Origin: an uncultured beta proteobacterium
Lineage (GTDB): Bacteria; Pseudomonadota; Gammaproteobacteria; Burkholderiales; Burkholderiaceae_C
Assembly: GCA_903822435.1 (NCBI GenBank)
Contig: CAIJPE010000342.1
Coordinates: 1-44,897 of the forward strand
Length of the DNA stretch: 44,897 bases
Direction of reading: 5' to 3'
This document shows positions 31,824-42,686 of this stretch, piece by piece. Position numbers and translations under genes: made by a program. How positions within the stretch are numbered: position 1 is the first letter of the stretch; every line of letters starts with the position of its first letter. The notes below the pieces were generated by a model. It did no database searches and was not told the DNA's origin. It worked only from the letters and a program-made list of their open reading frames with translations.

Positions 31824-32741
31824 GTGACCAAGCGCCTGCTCGTCTTCGGATCGATCAACCTGGACCTCGGCTTGCAGGTGCCGCAAGCTCCCCGGGCGGG
31901 CGAGACCGTGCTGGGGACCGGCCCGCAGCTCTCACCCGGCGGCAAGGGGGCCAACCAGGCCCACGCCGCGCGCTTGTACGGCGCCGACGTGCGGCTGGTC
32001 GGCCGCGTGGGCAGCGACACGCTGGGCGCACAGGCACTGGCCATGCTTCGCGCCGCCGGCGTGGACCTGTCGGGGGTGGGCCATGACGAGCGGCACGCCA
32101 CCGGCCTGGCCACGGTGATGGTGCTGCCCGGAGGCGACAACGCCATCGTGGTCGGCCCCGGCGCCAATGCCGCCCTGCTCGCCCGCCACGCGGCAGAGTC
32201 GGCCACCTCCAGTGCATGCGGGCTGCTGCTGCAGATGGAAGTGCCCGCGGCCGAGTCGATGGCGGTGGCGCGGCGGGTCCGCGCGGCGGGGGGATGGGTG
32301 ATGCTCAACCTGGCCCCGGCGCGCGACGTGGATCTCATCGAACCCGCCCTGATCGACTGGCTCGTGGTCAATGGCCAGGAGCTGCAGGCGCTGTGCGCGG
32401 CCCTGACATTGCCGGCGGGCCCACCCGAGGCACAGGCTGCCGCCGTGGCCGCGGCCTGGGGCTGCACCACCGTCGTCACGCTGGGTGCGCAAGGTGCCCT
32501 GTCTTGCAGCCCCGACGGCACCCTGCTGCGGATGGCCGCGCGCCCCGTGAGCGCCCGGGACACCACGGGTGCGGGCGACACCTTCTGCGGCGTGCTGGCC
32601 GCCGCATGGCTCGAAGCGCCCGACCCGGCCACCGCCCTGCGAGCAGCCTGCACCGCCGCCAGCCTGGCCTGCCTGAAACCGGGCGCGCAGGCCGCACAGC
32701 CCCTACGCAGCGAGATCGACGATGCCCTTGCCCACCCCTGA
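31824..32741 (+). CDS. rbsK: Ribokinase (PfkB family)
   Basis: This protein has 305 residues and phosphorylates ribose to ribose 5-phosphate. PfkB-family landmarks are the N-terminal FGSINLDLGLQVPQAPRAGE, PGGKGANQAHAARLYGADV, and the C-terminal ATP/anion-hole motif DTTGAGDTFCGVLAA with the catalytic Asp of GAGD. NLAPARDVD and WLVVNGQEL are also typical of ribokinase. The GTG at 31824 is chosen because homology begins there and upstream sequence overlaps the previous gene. A TACAAC at 31811-31816 could be a -10 box. The 3' end overlaps the nucleoside hydrolase by 20 nt, which fits use of ribose freed from nucleosides. Confidence 0.9.
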   Translation: MTKRLLVFGSINLDLGLQVPQAPRAGETVLGTGPQLSPGGKGANQAHAARLYGADVRLVGRVGSDTLGAQALAMLRAAGVDLSGVGHDERHATGLATVMVLPGGDNAIVVGPGANAALLARHAAESATSSACGLLLQMEVPAAESMAVARRVRAAGGWVMLNLAPARDVDLIEPALIDWLVVNGQELQALCAALTLPAGPPEAQAAAVAAAWGCTTVVTLGAQGALSCSPDGTLLRMAARPVSARDTTGAGDTFCGVLAAAWLEAPDPATALRAACTAASLACLKPGAQAAQPLRSEIDDALAHP

Positions 32742-33669
32742 CTCTGCACGGCCCGACGTGGTGATCGACTGCGACCCCGGCATCGACGATGCCCTGGCGC
32801 TGTGGCTGGCTGCGGCGGTACCGCAGCGCTTGAACCTGCTGGGCGTGACCTGCGTCTCGGGCAACCGACCGGTGCACACCACCGCCGCGAACGCTCGCAA
32901 GCTTCTCGACGCCGCCGGGCGCACCGACGTGCCCGTCTATGCCGGCGCAGCCCTGCCGCTGGCGCTGCCGGCCGCGCGGTGCAATCTCGTGCACGGCGAG
33001 GACGGCCTGGGCGGTGTCGCCTTCGCCCCGGGCCGGCCCCTCGAGGACGGCCATGCCGTGGACTACCTCGTGCGCCTGATCAGCGGCTCGCGGCCGGGGC
33101 GCATCACGTTGGTGGCCGTCGGCCCGCTGACCAACCTGGCCCTGGCCGAGCAGCGGGAGCCCGGTCTGCTTCGGCGCCTGGGTCGCCTGCTGATCATGGG
33201 CGGGGCCGTGGCCCATCCGGGCAACGTGACCCCGCGAGCCGAGTTCAACTTCCACGCCGACCCGCACGCCGCCGCCCAGGTGCTGGCGGCCACCGGGCAT
33301 GCCGAGATCTACGGCCTGGACGTGACGTCCCAGGCCTCGATGCCCGCGGAGTGGATCGAATCCCTGGCCCGGATGGACGGCGCCTGCGCCAAGGCCGCCA
33401 GCGACATGCTGCGGTCTTACTCCCACATCGACGCGCTGCTCCACGATGCCTGCCCGGTGGCCCGGTTGCTGGAGCCGGGTCTGTTCAGCGGAAGCCATTG
33501 GGCGCTGGACGTGGTGTGCGAAGCAGGCGTGGACGAAGGCGCGGTGCGCGGCCGCCTGCTGGACGCGGCTCCGGCGGGGCCTACACCAGGCGTGCACCAC
33601 GTGATGTTCCAGGTCGACGGCCCGCGGTTGCTGGCGCTGGTGGCCGATCACATCGCCACCCTGCCCTGA
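32722..33669 (+). CDS. Nucleoside hydrolase (IunH/RihA-like)
   Basis: This 315-residue enzyme hydrolyses the N-glycosidic bond of ribonucleosides, giving free base and ribose. The calcium-binding Asp motif DCDPGIDDALALWLA lies near the N terminus, with LLGVTCVSGNRPVHTTAAN after it. Also seen are the third Asp-containing stretch GPLTNLALA, the EFNFHADPHAA segment, and an active-site-region HDACPVA near residue 240. No signal peptide, so it is intracellular. Base preference (purine, pyrimidine or broad) cannot be told. Overlap with the ribokinase gene argues for a salvage operon in which nucleosides give ribose 5-phosphate. It ends 19 bp before the convergent kinase gene. Confidence 0.9.
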   Translation: MPLPTPDSARPDVVIDCDPGIDDALALWLAAAVPQRLNLLGVTCVSGNRPVHTTAANARKLLDAAGRTDVPVYAGAALPLALPAARCNLVHGEDGLGGVAFAPGRPLEDGHAVDYLVRLISGSRPGRITLVAVGPLTNLALAEQREPGLLRRLGRLLIMGGAVAHPGNVTPRAEFNFHADPHAAAQVLAATGHAEIYGLDVTSQASMPAEWIESLARMDGACAKAASDMLRSYSHIDALLHDACPVARLLEPGLFSGSHWALDVVCEAGVDEGAVRGRLLDAAPAGPTPGVHHVMFQVDGPRLLALVADHIATLP

Positions 33670-33688
33670 AGCAGGGCGGCGTGGCCGC

Positions 33689-35437
33689 TCAGCGCAGCGG
33701 CAGGGCCAGCGTGAAGCGCGCGCCCTGGCCGGGCGCCGACATCACCGTCAGGGTCCCGCCCAGCAACTCGGCCAGGGCCCGCGACAGCGCAAGCCCCAGG
33801 CCCGTGCCGCCATGCTGGTGCGACACGTTGCCATCGCCCTGGCGGAAGCGCTCGAAGATGGTCTCGTGCAGCGCCGCTTCGATGCCCGGGCCGGTGTCGA
33901 CCACGTGCACGAGCAGGCGATCTTCCGGTGCCTCCACCTCGATGGACACCGCGCCGGCCGGCGTGAACTTCAGCGCGTTGGAAAGCAGGTTGTTCAGGAT
34001 CTGCTTGAGCCGCAGTTCGTCGCATGGAATGACCTCGGGCACACCCTGGGCCACGCGCACCTGCAGTGCCAGGCCCTTCTCGGCCGCCGTGACCGCGAAG
34101 AAGGACGCCGTGCCGTCGAGCACCGGCCGCAGCGGCACGACCGCCCGCTCGATGCGCATCGCCCCGGCCTCGACCTTCACCAGGTCCAGGATCTCGGTCA
34201 GCAGTTGGTTCAAGTGCTCGGCAGCCTTGCGGATCATGCCGGCCTGTTCGCGTTGTCGGACGTCGCCCAGGCGGCTCTCCATCAGCTCGGCAAAGCCGCG
34301 GATGCTGGTCAGCGGCGTGCGCAACTCGTGCGAGATCGCGGCCAGGAACTCGGTCTTGGCCTGGTTGGACGCCTGGGCATGGGCCTCGCTGGCGCGCAGC
34401 GCGGCGTTGGTCCGCTCCAGCCGACGGATACCCAGGCCCACGATGCCCGCCGAGGCCAGCACCGCCACCGTCAGCAAGGCCGTCAGCGCCAGCGCCAGGC
34501 TGCGCGTGCTGCGCCAGTTGGCCAGGGCCTCGTCGCGCGCACGCAGCACGGCCACGTACAGCGGGTAGTCGCCCACCTGCTGGTAGGACACCAGGCGCTC
34601 GATGCCGTCGACGCTGCTGGTCGACGCGTAGTGGCCCTGCGCTCCCTGCATCCGGCTGGTGCGGCCTGCCACGCGGGCGCTGGTGCCCACGCCCTGCGCC
34701 ACACCCCCGATGACGCGGGCGCGCACCACCTGGTCGGCGCCGATGAGCGTCACGCCGCCCTGCGCCCCGAGCGCCACGCTGCGGTAGAGCGATTCGAAGT
34801 ACGCCGCGTCGAGCGAGGCCACCACCACGCCCAGCACCCGGCCGTCCACCGCGTCGATGCGGCGCGACAGCTGGATGGTCCACTTCCTGGACACCTTGCC
34901 CATCACCGGCTTGCCGATGAGCAAGCCGGTGGGCGACAGCGGCGGGGCATCTCCCACCGCCCCGGGCGACAGGTGCACCCGCACGTGCTCGCGGTCGGAA
35001 AGGTCCACATGGCCGGACCGGGCACCGTCGGGGTCGAGGTTGCTGCCCTGGAAGTGCCCATCGGGCCCGATCAGCGAGAGCTGCGTGAGGATCTGGGGCG
35101 CCAGGCCCGTTTCGTTGGCAAAGCGCACCGTGTCAGCGGGCGTGAACCCGCCGGCCGCCACGGCATCGCGCAGGCGGATCGTGGCCTGGTCGCTGGCCGC
35201 CAGCACGCGCACCGTCTGCTCCTTGAGCACGGCCGCCAGGTTGGTGGTCTGCTCCTGCTCGGCGGCCAGGGCGTCGCGCCACTTCATGGCCAGCACGCCG
35301 GCCACCGCGCACCAGGCCACCAGCACCGCCAGCAAGGCGGCCAGCACCACGTCGCGCAGCAGCGAACTGCGGCGCAGCCCCGCCCACTGCGAGCGGGGCG
35401 CTGCGGCGGGGGTCAAGGGATCGTTCGCGGTGAGCAT
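33689..35437 (-). CDS. Membrane sensor histidine kinase with Cache-type sensor
   Basis: This sensor kinase has 582 residues. A first membrane helix (VVLAALLAVLVAWCAVAGVL, about 30-50) and a second (SLALALTALLTVAVLASAGI, about 315-340) bracket a periplasmic Cache/PDC domain of about 260 residues, as in diguanylate cyclase-type sensors (LSLIGPDGHFQGSN, DREHVRVHL, GVVVASLDAAYFESLY). The dimerisation domain has H370 (FLAAISHELRTPLTSIRGF). The ATPase domain has NNLLSNALKFTPAG, DTGPGIEAAL and GGTGLGLALS. No receiver domain is fused and no response regulator gene lies beside it, so the partner is elsewhere. Start ATG 35437 (MLTANDPL) has a weak ribosome site. It is divergent from the acyl-CoA ligase gene across 115 bp. 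Confidence 0.9.
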   Translation of the reverse strand: MLTANDPLTPAAAPRSQWAGLRRSSLLRDVVLAALLAVLVAWCAVAGVLAMKWRDALAAEQEQTTNLAAVLKEQTVRVLAASDQATIRLRDAVAAGGFTPADTVRFANETGLAPQILTQLSLIGPDGHFQGSNLDPDGARSGHVDLSDREHVRVHLSPGAVGDAPPLSPTGLLIGKPVMGKVSRKWTIQLSRRIDAVDGRVLGVVVASLDAAYFESLYRSVALGAQGGVTLIGADQVVRARVIGGVAQGVGTSARVAGRTSRMQGAQGHYASTSSVDGIERLVSYQQVGDYPLYVAVLRARDEALANWRSTRSLALALTALLTVAVLASAGIVGLGIRRLERTNAALRASEAHAQASNQAKTEFLAAISHELRTPLTSIRGFAELMESRLGDVRQREQAGMIRKAAEHLNQLLTEILDLVKVEAGAMRIERAVVPLRPVLDGTASFFAVTAAEKGLALQVRVAQGVPEVIPCDELRLKQILNNLLSNALKFTPAGAVSIEVEAPEDRLLVHVVDTGPGIEAALHETIFERFRQGDGNVSHQHGGTGLGLALSRALAELLGGTLTVMSAPGQGARFTLALPLR

Positions 35438-35552
35438 GGAGCTTGGGACGGGCCTGGTCGCGGATGCAGCGTCTCGCCCACGGCGGGCCTGGAGACCTGT
35501 GCACGGGTTATCGGCCAGTCCACGCACCGGCTGAAGCGGCGATGATTCGGCC

Positions 35553-37034
35553 ATGAGACCCACCCTCGTCTTCCAGGGCCACACCACGGGCCCCGACACC
35601 TTCGAGCGCTGCTGGCGGCGCTCGGCCGCTCTGCTGGCTGGCGCCGGCGTGGGCGACGGCGACGTGGTCGCCTTGATGATGCGCAACAGCCCGCTGGCCA
35701 TCGAGCTGATGGCCGCAGCCCGCCACCTTGGGGCCCAGTGGTGCCCGGTGAACTGGCACTTCAAGACCGATGAGGTGCAGTACATCCTGGCCAACAGCGG
35801 CGCCAAGGTGTTCATCGTCGATGCCGACCTGCTGGACGGCCTGCCTAGCATCGACCCTGGCAGCTCGCGCACCTGGACCGTTCGTGGCACGCGACCCGGC
35901 CTGCCGGCCTGGGAGCCCGAGCGCGACGCCCTGCAGCCGACCCCGTCGGCGCCAGCGCCGCCCCGGGGCGCCATGTTCTACACCTCGGGCACCACCGGGC
36001 GGCCCAAGGGCATCGTGCGCAGCCCGTTGCCGGCTGCCCAGGCGCAGGCCGCCGCGGCCATGCGCAACCACGCCTATGGCATCGAGCCCACCATGCGCGC
36101 GCTGCTCAACGCCCCCTGGTACCACAGCGCGCCCAACAGCTACGCCCTGGGCATCGCGCTGGAGGGTGGCACGCTCTACATCGAGGAGCGCTTCGACGCC
36201 GAGCGTACGCTGCAGCTGATCGAACGGCACCGCCTCACGCACGCCTACCTGGTGCCCACGATGTACGTGCGCATGCTGGCCCTGCCGGCTGCCACGCGCG
36301 CGGCCTGCGACCTGAGCTCCATGCGCTTCGTGTCCTCCACAGGCAGCCCCTGCCCCCCCGAGGTCAAGCGCGCGATGATCGAGTGGTGGGGCCCGGTGAT
36401 CCACGAGTGCTACGGCGCCAGCGAGCTGGGCTACATGACCCTGCTGACCAGCGAGCAGGCCCTGCGCAAACCCGGCTCGGCCGGGCCGCCCATGCCGGGC
36501 GTGGTGATGAAGATCCTGGACGAGTCCGGCCATGAACTGCCGCGCGGCACGCCAGGCCTCATCTACATCCACCAGCCCGCCACGCCGGATTTCAGCTACG
36601 TGGGCAACCCGCAGGCCCGCCAGCGCATGGAGATCGACGGCCTGAAGACCATGGGTGACATCGGCTATCTGGACGACGAAGGTTTCCTCTTCATCGTCGA
36701 CCGCCAGGCCGACATGGTGATCAGCGGCGGCGTGAACATCTACCCCGTGGAAATCGAGACGGTGCTGCATGGCATGCCCGGCGTGGCCGACTGCGCAGTG
36801 TTCGGCATCCCCGACGACGAGTTCGGCGAGGCGCTGGCCGCGGCCGTGCAGGCGCTCCCCGGCGCCACGCTCACCGCCGAGGCCGTGCGCACCTGGCTGC
36901 ACGAGCGCATCGCCGGCTACAAGGTGCCCAAGGTGGTGGCCTTCCATGCGCAGTTGCCGCGAGAGGACACCGGCAAGATCTTCAAGCGCAAGCTGCGCGA
37001 GCCCTACTGGGCGGGCAGGACCCGCCGCGTCTGA
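35553..37034 (+). CDS. AMP-forming acyl-CoA ligase
   Basis: This protein has 493 residues of the ANL adenylating superfamily, activating a carboxylic acid to its acyl-CoA through an acyl-AMP. Core motifs are the P-loop MFYTSGTTGRPKGIVRS, the aromatic/YGASE motif (HECYGASELGYM), MGDIGYLDDEGFLFIVDRQ, the hinge region DMVISGGVNIYPVEIE and the catalytic Lys in PREDTGKIFKRKLREP. The substrate pocket cannot be read from sequence, and fatty or aromatic acids are both possible. The ATG at 35553 begins directly with family-like sequence (MRPTLVFQGHTTGPDTF), slightly short at the N terminus relative to longer relatives. It ends 12 bp before the convergent yejF gene. Confidence 0.88.
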   Translation: MRPTLVFQGHTTGPDTFERCWRRSAALLAGAGVGDGDVVALMMRNSPLAIELMAAARHLGAQWCPVNWHFKTDEVQYILANSGAKVFIVDADLLDGLPSIDPGSSRTWTVRGTRPGLPAWEPERDALQPTPSAPAPPRGAMFYTSGTTGRPKGIVRSPLPAAQAQAAAAMRNHAYGIEPTMRALLNAPWYHSAPNSYALGIALEGGTLYIEERFDAERTLQLIERHRLTHAYLVPTMYVRMLALPAATRAACDLSSMRFVSSTGSPCPPEVKRAMIEWWGPVIHECYGASELGYMTLLTSEQALRKPGSAGPPMPGVVMKILDESGHELPRGTPGLIYIHQPATPDFSYVGNPQARQRMEIDGLKTMGDIGYLDDEGFLFIVDRQADMVISGGVNIYPVEIETVLHGMPGVADCAVFGIPDDEFGEALAAAVQALPGATLTAEAVRTWLHERIAGYKVPKVVAFHAQLPREDTGKIFKRKLREPYWAGRTRRV

Positions 37035-37046
37035 GCGACGCAGGCC

Positions 37047-38636
<1,590 letters not shown>

Positions 38637-38637
38637 G

Positions 38638-39723
38638 TCAGCTCTTTCTGGTGTCGAAGGCGTCGCGCAAGGCATCGCCCATGAAGGTCAGCAGCATCAT
38701 CGTGCCGGCCAGCACGATGAAAGTGCAGACGATGACCCACCAGGCATAGAGGTTCTCCTTGCCCAGCCGCAGCAGTTCGCCCAGGCTGGCCACCGAGGCC
38801 GGCACGCCCAGGCCGAGAAAGTCCAGGCTGGTGAGCGCCAGGATGGCGGTGCCCATGCGGAAGGGCAGGAAGGTGATCACCGGGGTGAGGCTGTTGGGCA
38901 GCACGTGGCGCCAGATGATCTGGCCGTTGCCCAGTCCCAGCGCCCGGGCCGCCTTGACGTACTCCAGGGAACGGTTGCGCAGGAATTCGGCCCGCACGTA
39001 GTCCGACAGGCCGATCCACCCGAACACCGACAGCACGATCAGCAGCAGCCACAGGGAGGGCTCGAAGATGGAGGCGAAGATGATGATCAAGTAGAGCTCG
39101 GGCAACGAACCCCAGATCTCGATGCCCCGCTGCAGCAGCAGGTCGAAGCGGCCGCCGAAGTAACCCTGCAAGGCGCCCATGAAGACACCGATGGCCGTGC
39201 CCGTGACGGTCAACGCCAGCGCAAACCACACGCTGACGCGAAAACCGTAGATCAACCGGGCCAGCAGGTCACGGCCCCGTGGATCGGTGCCCAGCAGGTT
39301 GTGCGCGCTCGGCGCGGCAGGCGGCAAGGCCGGGTCGAAGTAGTCCAGCGAATCGGCCGAGTGCGGGTTGAGCGTGAACACGGCCAGGTTGCCGGGCTTG
39401 GCCAGCAGTTCGGTGATCAGCGGGTCTTTCCAGTCGGCGGCGGTGGCGAAATCACCACCCAGGGCCTTCTCGCTGGGGTTGCTGAAGATGGGCAGGTACC
39501 ACTTCCCGTCGATACGCGCCACCAGCGGCCGGTCATTGCTGACGAGTTCGGCCAGGGAGCACACCAGCAGCAACACGCCGAAGATCCACAGCGACACATG
39601 GCCCAGGCGGTTGCGCTTGAATCGCGCCCAGGCGCGCTGGTTGGGCGATGCCGGCGCGACAGGGGCAGCCGCACCGAGGGCGGGCGATGGCTCGGTTGCG
39701 GACGGCTCGAGAACGGCGCTCAT
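38638..39723 (-). CDS. yejE: Peptide ABC transporter permease (YejE)
   Basis: This inner-membrane permease has 361 residues in the DppC/YejE family. An Ala/Pro-rich cytoplasmic head is followed by the first helix (LWIFGVLLLVCSLAELV), a periplasmic insertion typical of YejE (KWYLPIFSNPSEKALGGDFA), and NLLGTDPRGRDLLARLIYGF leading into the transport domain. The cytoplasmic coupling loop is EYVKAARALGLGNGQIIWRH. The ATG at 39723 lies 4 nt after the yejB stop. It acts as a heterodimer with YejB. Confidence 0.92.
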   Translation of the reverse strand: MSAVLEPSATEPSPALGAAAPVAPASPNQRAWARFKRNRLGHVSLWIFGVLLLVCSLAELVSNDRPLVARIDGKWYLPIFSNPSEKALGGDFATAADWKDPLITELLAKPGNLAVFTLNPHSADSLDYFDPALPPAAPSAHNLLGTDPRGRDLLARLIYGFRVSVWFALALTVTGTAIGVFMGALQGYFGGRFDLLLQRGIEIWGSLPELYLIIIFASIFEPSLWLLLIVLSVFGWIGLSDYVRAEFLRNRSLEYVKAARALGLGNGQIIWRHVLPNSLTPVITFLPFRMGTAILALTSLDFLGLGVPASVASLGELLRLGKENLYAWWVIVCTFIVLAGTMMLLTFMGDALRDAFDTRKS

Positions 39724-39727
39724 GGAT

Positions 39728-40762
39728 TCACTTTCCGATGCCGGCAAACTGCACGCGCGGGTCGACCACGGTGTACAGCACGTCCGAAAGCAGCTTGACC
39801 ACCAGGCCCAGCAAGGTGAAGAGGTACAGCGAGCCCAGTACCACCGGGTAGTCGCGGCGCACGACGCTCTCGAAGCTGAGCAGCCCCAGGCCATCCAGCG
39901 AGAACAGCGGCTCGATGAGCACCGCGCCGGTGAAAAATGCCCCGATGAAGGCAGCCGGCAAGCCCGTGACCAGGGGGATCAGCGCATTGCGGAAGACGTG
40001 CTTGTACAAGATCCGCCGCTGGCTCAGGCCCTTGCTGCGCGCCACCAGCACGTACTGCTTGCGGATCTCCTCGACGAAGGTGTTCTTCGTCAGCAGCGTG
40101 ACCACGGCAAAGCTGTGGATCACCAGGCAGGTCAGCGGCAGCGCCAGGTGCCACAGGTAGTCCTTCACCTGGCCCCAGGGGCTGAGTTCGGCGAAGTTGT
40201 CGGAGGTCAGGCCGCGCAGCGGAAACACGTCCCACAGGCTGCCGCCGCCGAACAGCACCACCAGCAGCACCCCCAGCACGAAGCCGGGCACCGCATAGCC
40301 TGCCAGCACGACGAAGGTGGTGATGGTGTCGAAGCGGGTGCCCTCGCGCACGGCCTTGGCCACGCCCAGGGGGATGCTGATGGAGTAGCTGATGATGAAG
40401 GTCCACAAGCCCAGAGACGCCGACACCGGCAGCTTCTCGCGGATGAGTTGCCACACGCCCTTGTTCTGCAGGAAGCTGCGGCCCAGGTCGAAGCGCGCAT
40501 AGTCGGCCAGCATGTGCAGGTAGCGCTCGTACGCCGGCTTGTCGAAGCCGTATTGCTTCATCAGTTCTTCGCGCTGCTTCTGGTCGATGTCGCGCCCGGC
40601 CTTGTAGGTCAGGCCCTCGCTGCCGCCGCCAGCGCGGGCCTCGGCCAGGATCTGCTCCACCGGGCCGCCAGGCACGAACTGCATCACCACGAAGGTGACC
40701 GTGAGCGCCCCCAGGATGGTGGGCACCATCAGGCCGATGCGCTTGAGGATGTAGCTCAGCAT
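39728..40762 (-). CDS. yejB: Peptide ABC transporter permease (YejB)
   Basis: This inner-membrane permease has 344 residues in the DppB/YejB family. It begins MLSYILKRIGLMVPTILGAL, the usual first helix, followed by FVPGGPVEQILAEA and a YejB-type insertion rich in charge (DIDQKQREELMKQYGFDKPA). Transport-domain helices include TTFVVLAGYAVPGFVLGVLL, and the coupling loop is QYVLVARSKGLSQRRILYKH. It ends VVDPRVQF near the C terminus, a common family ending. The ATG at 40762 is 5 nt after the yejA stop. Confidence 0.93.
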   Translation of the reverse strand: MLSYILKRIGLMVPTILGALTVTFVVMQFVPGGPVEQILAEARAGGGSEGLTYKAGRDIDQKQREELMKQYGFDKPAYERYLHMLADYARFDLGRSFLQNKGVWQLIREKLPVSASLGLWTFIISYSISIPLGVAKAVREGTRFDTITTFVVLAGYAVPGFVLGVLLVVLFGGGSLWDVFPLRGLTSDNFAELSPWGQVKDYLWHLALPLTCLVIHSFAVVTLLTKNTFVEEIRKQYVLVARSKGLSQRRILYKHVFRNALIPLVTGLPAAFIGAFFTGAVLIEPLFSLDGLGLLSFESVVRRDYPVVLGSLYLFTLLGLVVKLLSDVLYTVVDPRVQFAGIGK

Positions 40763-40767
40763 GGGGC

Positions 40768-42675
40768 TCAGGCCTTCCGTTCCAGGGACTTGTCCCACCA
40801 GGTCCACAAGGGCCAGGGCCCGTGCTCGATGAAGCCACTGATCAGCGTGTCGGCCCGGAAGTACTTCGCCATGGTCTTGGGCTTGCCGAAGCGGTTCCAG
40901 TGGCTGACGTTCTCCACGCCCAGGTACAGGTCCGGGATCTGCCAGAAGCTCCAGGTGGCCACGCGGTCGAAGGCACGCGCCGCGTCGCGCAAGGCCTGCA
41001 TCGTGTCGGCGCGGTTGATGGCGTCGATCAGCGCATCGGCGACCTTGCTGTTGACGCCGCGGAAGTTGCTGTTGCCCGGCTCCGCGAAACTCTTGCTGCC
41101 GAAGGCCGCGGCCAGGCTGCTGCCCTCGGGCAGCGTGAAGGTGCCGTCGACGATGGTGACCATGTCGAAGTCGTACTGTTGCAGGCGTCGGCGGTACAGC
41201 GCGAAGTCGACCGTGCGGAACTTCAGCGTGATCCCCAGCTTGCGCAGGTTGCGCTGCCAGTCAACCAGGCTGCCGGGCTGGGCCTCCATGTACTCGAACT
41301 CGAAGGCCTCGCCCTTGGCGTTGCGCAGCGTGCCCTGCTCGTCCAGCTTCCAGCCCGCCTGCTCCAGCAGTTCGCGCGCCTTGAGCAGGTTGCGGCGCAG
41401 GCCGTCGGGCGCGCCATCGGTACGCGGCGCGCGGTAGGGCTCGCCGAACACCCGCGCCGGCAGTTCGGCGCGGAAGGGTTCCAGCAGCGCCAGCTCGCCC
41501 GGGCCGGGCAGGCCCTGTGCGGCGAACTCGGTGTTGTTGAAGCAGCTGTTGACGCGTTTGAAGACGTGGGTCTTGTTGGCGGTCTCGAAGTCGTAGGTGT
41601 AGCCCAGGGCCTCGCGCACGCGGATGTCCTGGAACAGTGGCCGGCGCATGTTCAGGTCGTAGGCCTGCATGTAGTAGCCGTAGGCCGTGGCCATGTCGAC
41701 CTTCAGGATGCGGCCATCGTCCCATTTCGGGCCGGCGTGCTGGCGCACCCAGGAGCGGATCCGGTACTCCTTGATGAGGTCGAACTCCCCGGCCTTGAAG
41801 GCCTCCAGCGCGATCTGGTTGTCGGCGTAGTGCCGGTAGACCACGCGCTCGAAATTGAAGTGGCCGCGGCGTGCCGCCAGCTCGCGGCCCCAGTACTGCG
41901 GGTTGAGCCTGTATTCGATGCGCCGCGGCATGTCGATCTTGTCGATCACGTAAGGCCCGCTGACGATGGGCAGTTCGGTCACGACGGCGTCGAAGGCCTT
42001 GCCGGCGCCCCACTTGCGGCTGAAGACCGGCATCGTGGCGGCCAGGAACACCTGCTCACGCGCCTTCTCGCGGAAGGTGAAGCGCACCGTGCGCGCGTCC
42101 AGCACGTCCACCCGCTCGAAGCCGGCCAGTACGGTCTGCACCGAAGGCGAGGCACCCTTGCCGCTCAGCATCGTGAAGCTGTGCCTGACGTCCTCGGCCA
42201 GCACCGGTTCGCCATCGTTGAAGCGCGCCTGCGGCCGGATGCGGAAGCTCACGCTGCCGAAGTCCGGCGCAACGTTGATCGACTCGGCCAGCAGACCGTA
42301 GACCGTGAGCGGCTCGTCCTGGGCGAGGTGACCCAGGCTCTCGACCATCCAGATCAGCACGCCGGCCGGCGCGTTGCCGCGCGTGGTCCAGGGGTTGTAC
42401 TTGTCGAAGCTGGTGCGCCGGTCGGGGTTCTTGAGCTTGAGCGTGCCGCCCTTGGGCGCTTCGGGGTTCACATACTCGAAGTGCGTGAAATCGGGGCCGT
42501 ACTTGGGCGCGCCGTAGGCGGCGAAGCCGTGGACCCAGCGTCCGGTAGAGGCGCCATCGTCGTTGGATTCGGTGCCGGGCCTGGCCGATGCGGCGAGGGC
42601 GCCGGCCCAGGGTGCGGCGGCCAGCAACGCGGCCAGCCGGCGGCGGGCCAGGCCCGGCGGGTCAAGGGATGTCAT
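40768..42675 (-). CDS. yejA: Periplasmic peptide-binding protein (YejA)
   Basis: This extracellular solute-binding protein of family 5 has 635 residues, slightly longer than E. coli YejA. The N terminus has an Arg-rich hydrophobic signal (ARRRLAALLAAAPWAGALAA), possibly Tat-type. The mature part shows YGAPKYGPDFTHFEYVNPEA and PKGGTLKLKNPDRRTSFDKY, typical of YejA, then LAESINVAPDFGSVSFRIRP, ARFNDGEPVLAEDVRHSFTM and YYMQAYDLNMRRPLFQDIRV, with a C terminus ENVSHWNRFGKPKTMAKYFR. The ATG at 42675 is 11 nt after the thioredoxin-fold gene, with which it is probably co-transcribed. Confidence 0.93.
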   Translation of the reverse strand: MTSLDPPGLARRRLAALLAAAPWAGALAASARPGTESNDDGASTGRWVHGFAAYGAPKYGPDFTHFEYVNPEAPKGGTLKLKNPDRRTSFDKYNPWTTRGNAPAGVLIWMVESLGHLAQDEPLTVYGLLAESINVAPDFGSVSFRIRPQARFNDGEPVLAEDVRHSFTMLSGKGASPSVQTVLAGFERVDVLDARTVRFTFREKAREQVFLAATMPVFSRKWGAGKAFDAVVTELPIVSGPYVIDKIDMPRRIEYRLNPQYWGRELAARRGHFNFERVVYRHYADNQIALEAFKAGEFDLIKEYRIRSWVRQHAGPKWDDGRILKVDMATAYGYYMQAYDLNMRRPLFQDIRVREALGYTYDFETANKTHVFKRVNSCFNNTEFAAQGLPGPGELALLEPFRAELPARVFGEPYRAPRTDGAPDGLRRNLLKARELLEQAGWKLDEQGTLRNAKGEAFEFEYMEAQPGSLVDWQRNLRKLGITLKFRTVDFALYRRRLQQYDFDMVTIVDGTFTLPEGSSLAAAFGSKSFAEPGNSNFRGVNSKVADALIDAINRADTMQALRDAARAFDRVATWSFWQIPDLYLGVENVSHWNRFGKPKTMAKYFRADTLISGFIEHGPWPLWTWWDKSLERKA

Positions 42676-42686
42676 CTCAGCCAGAC

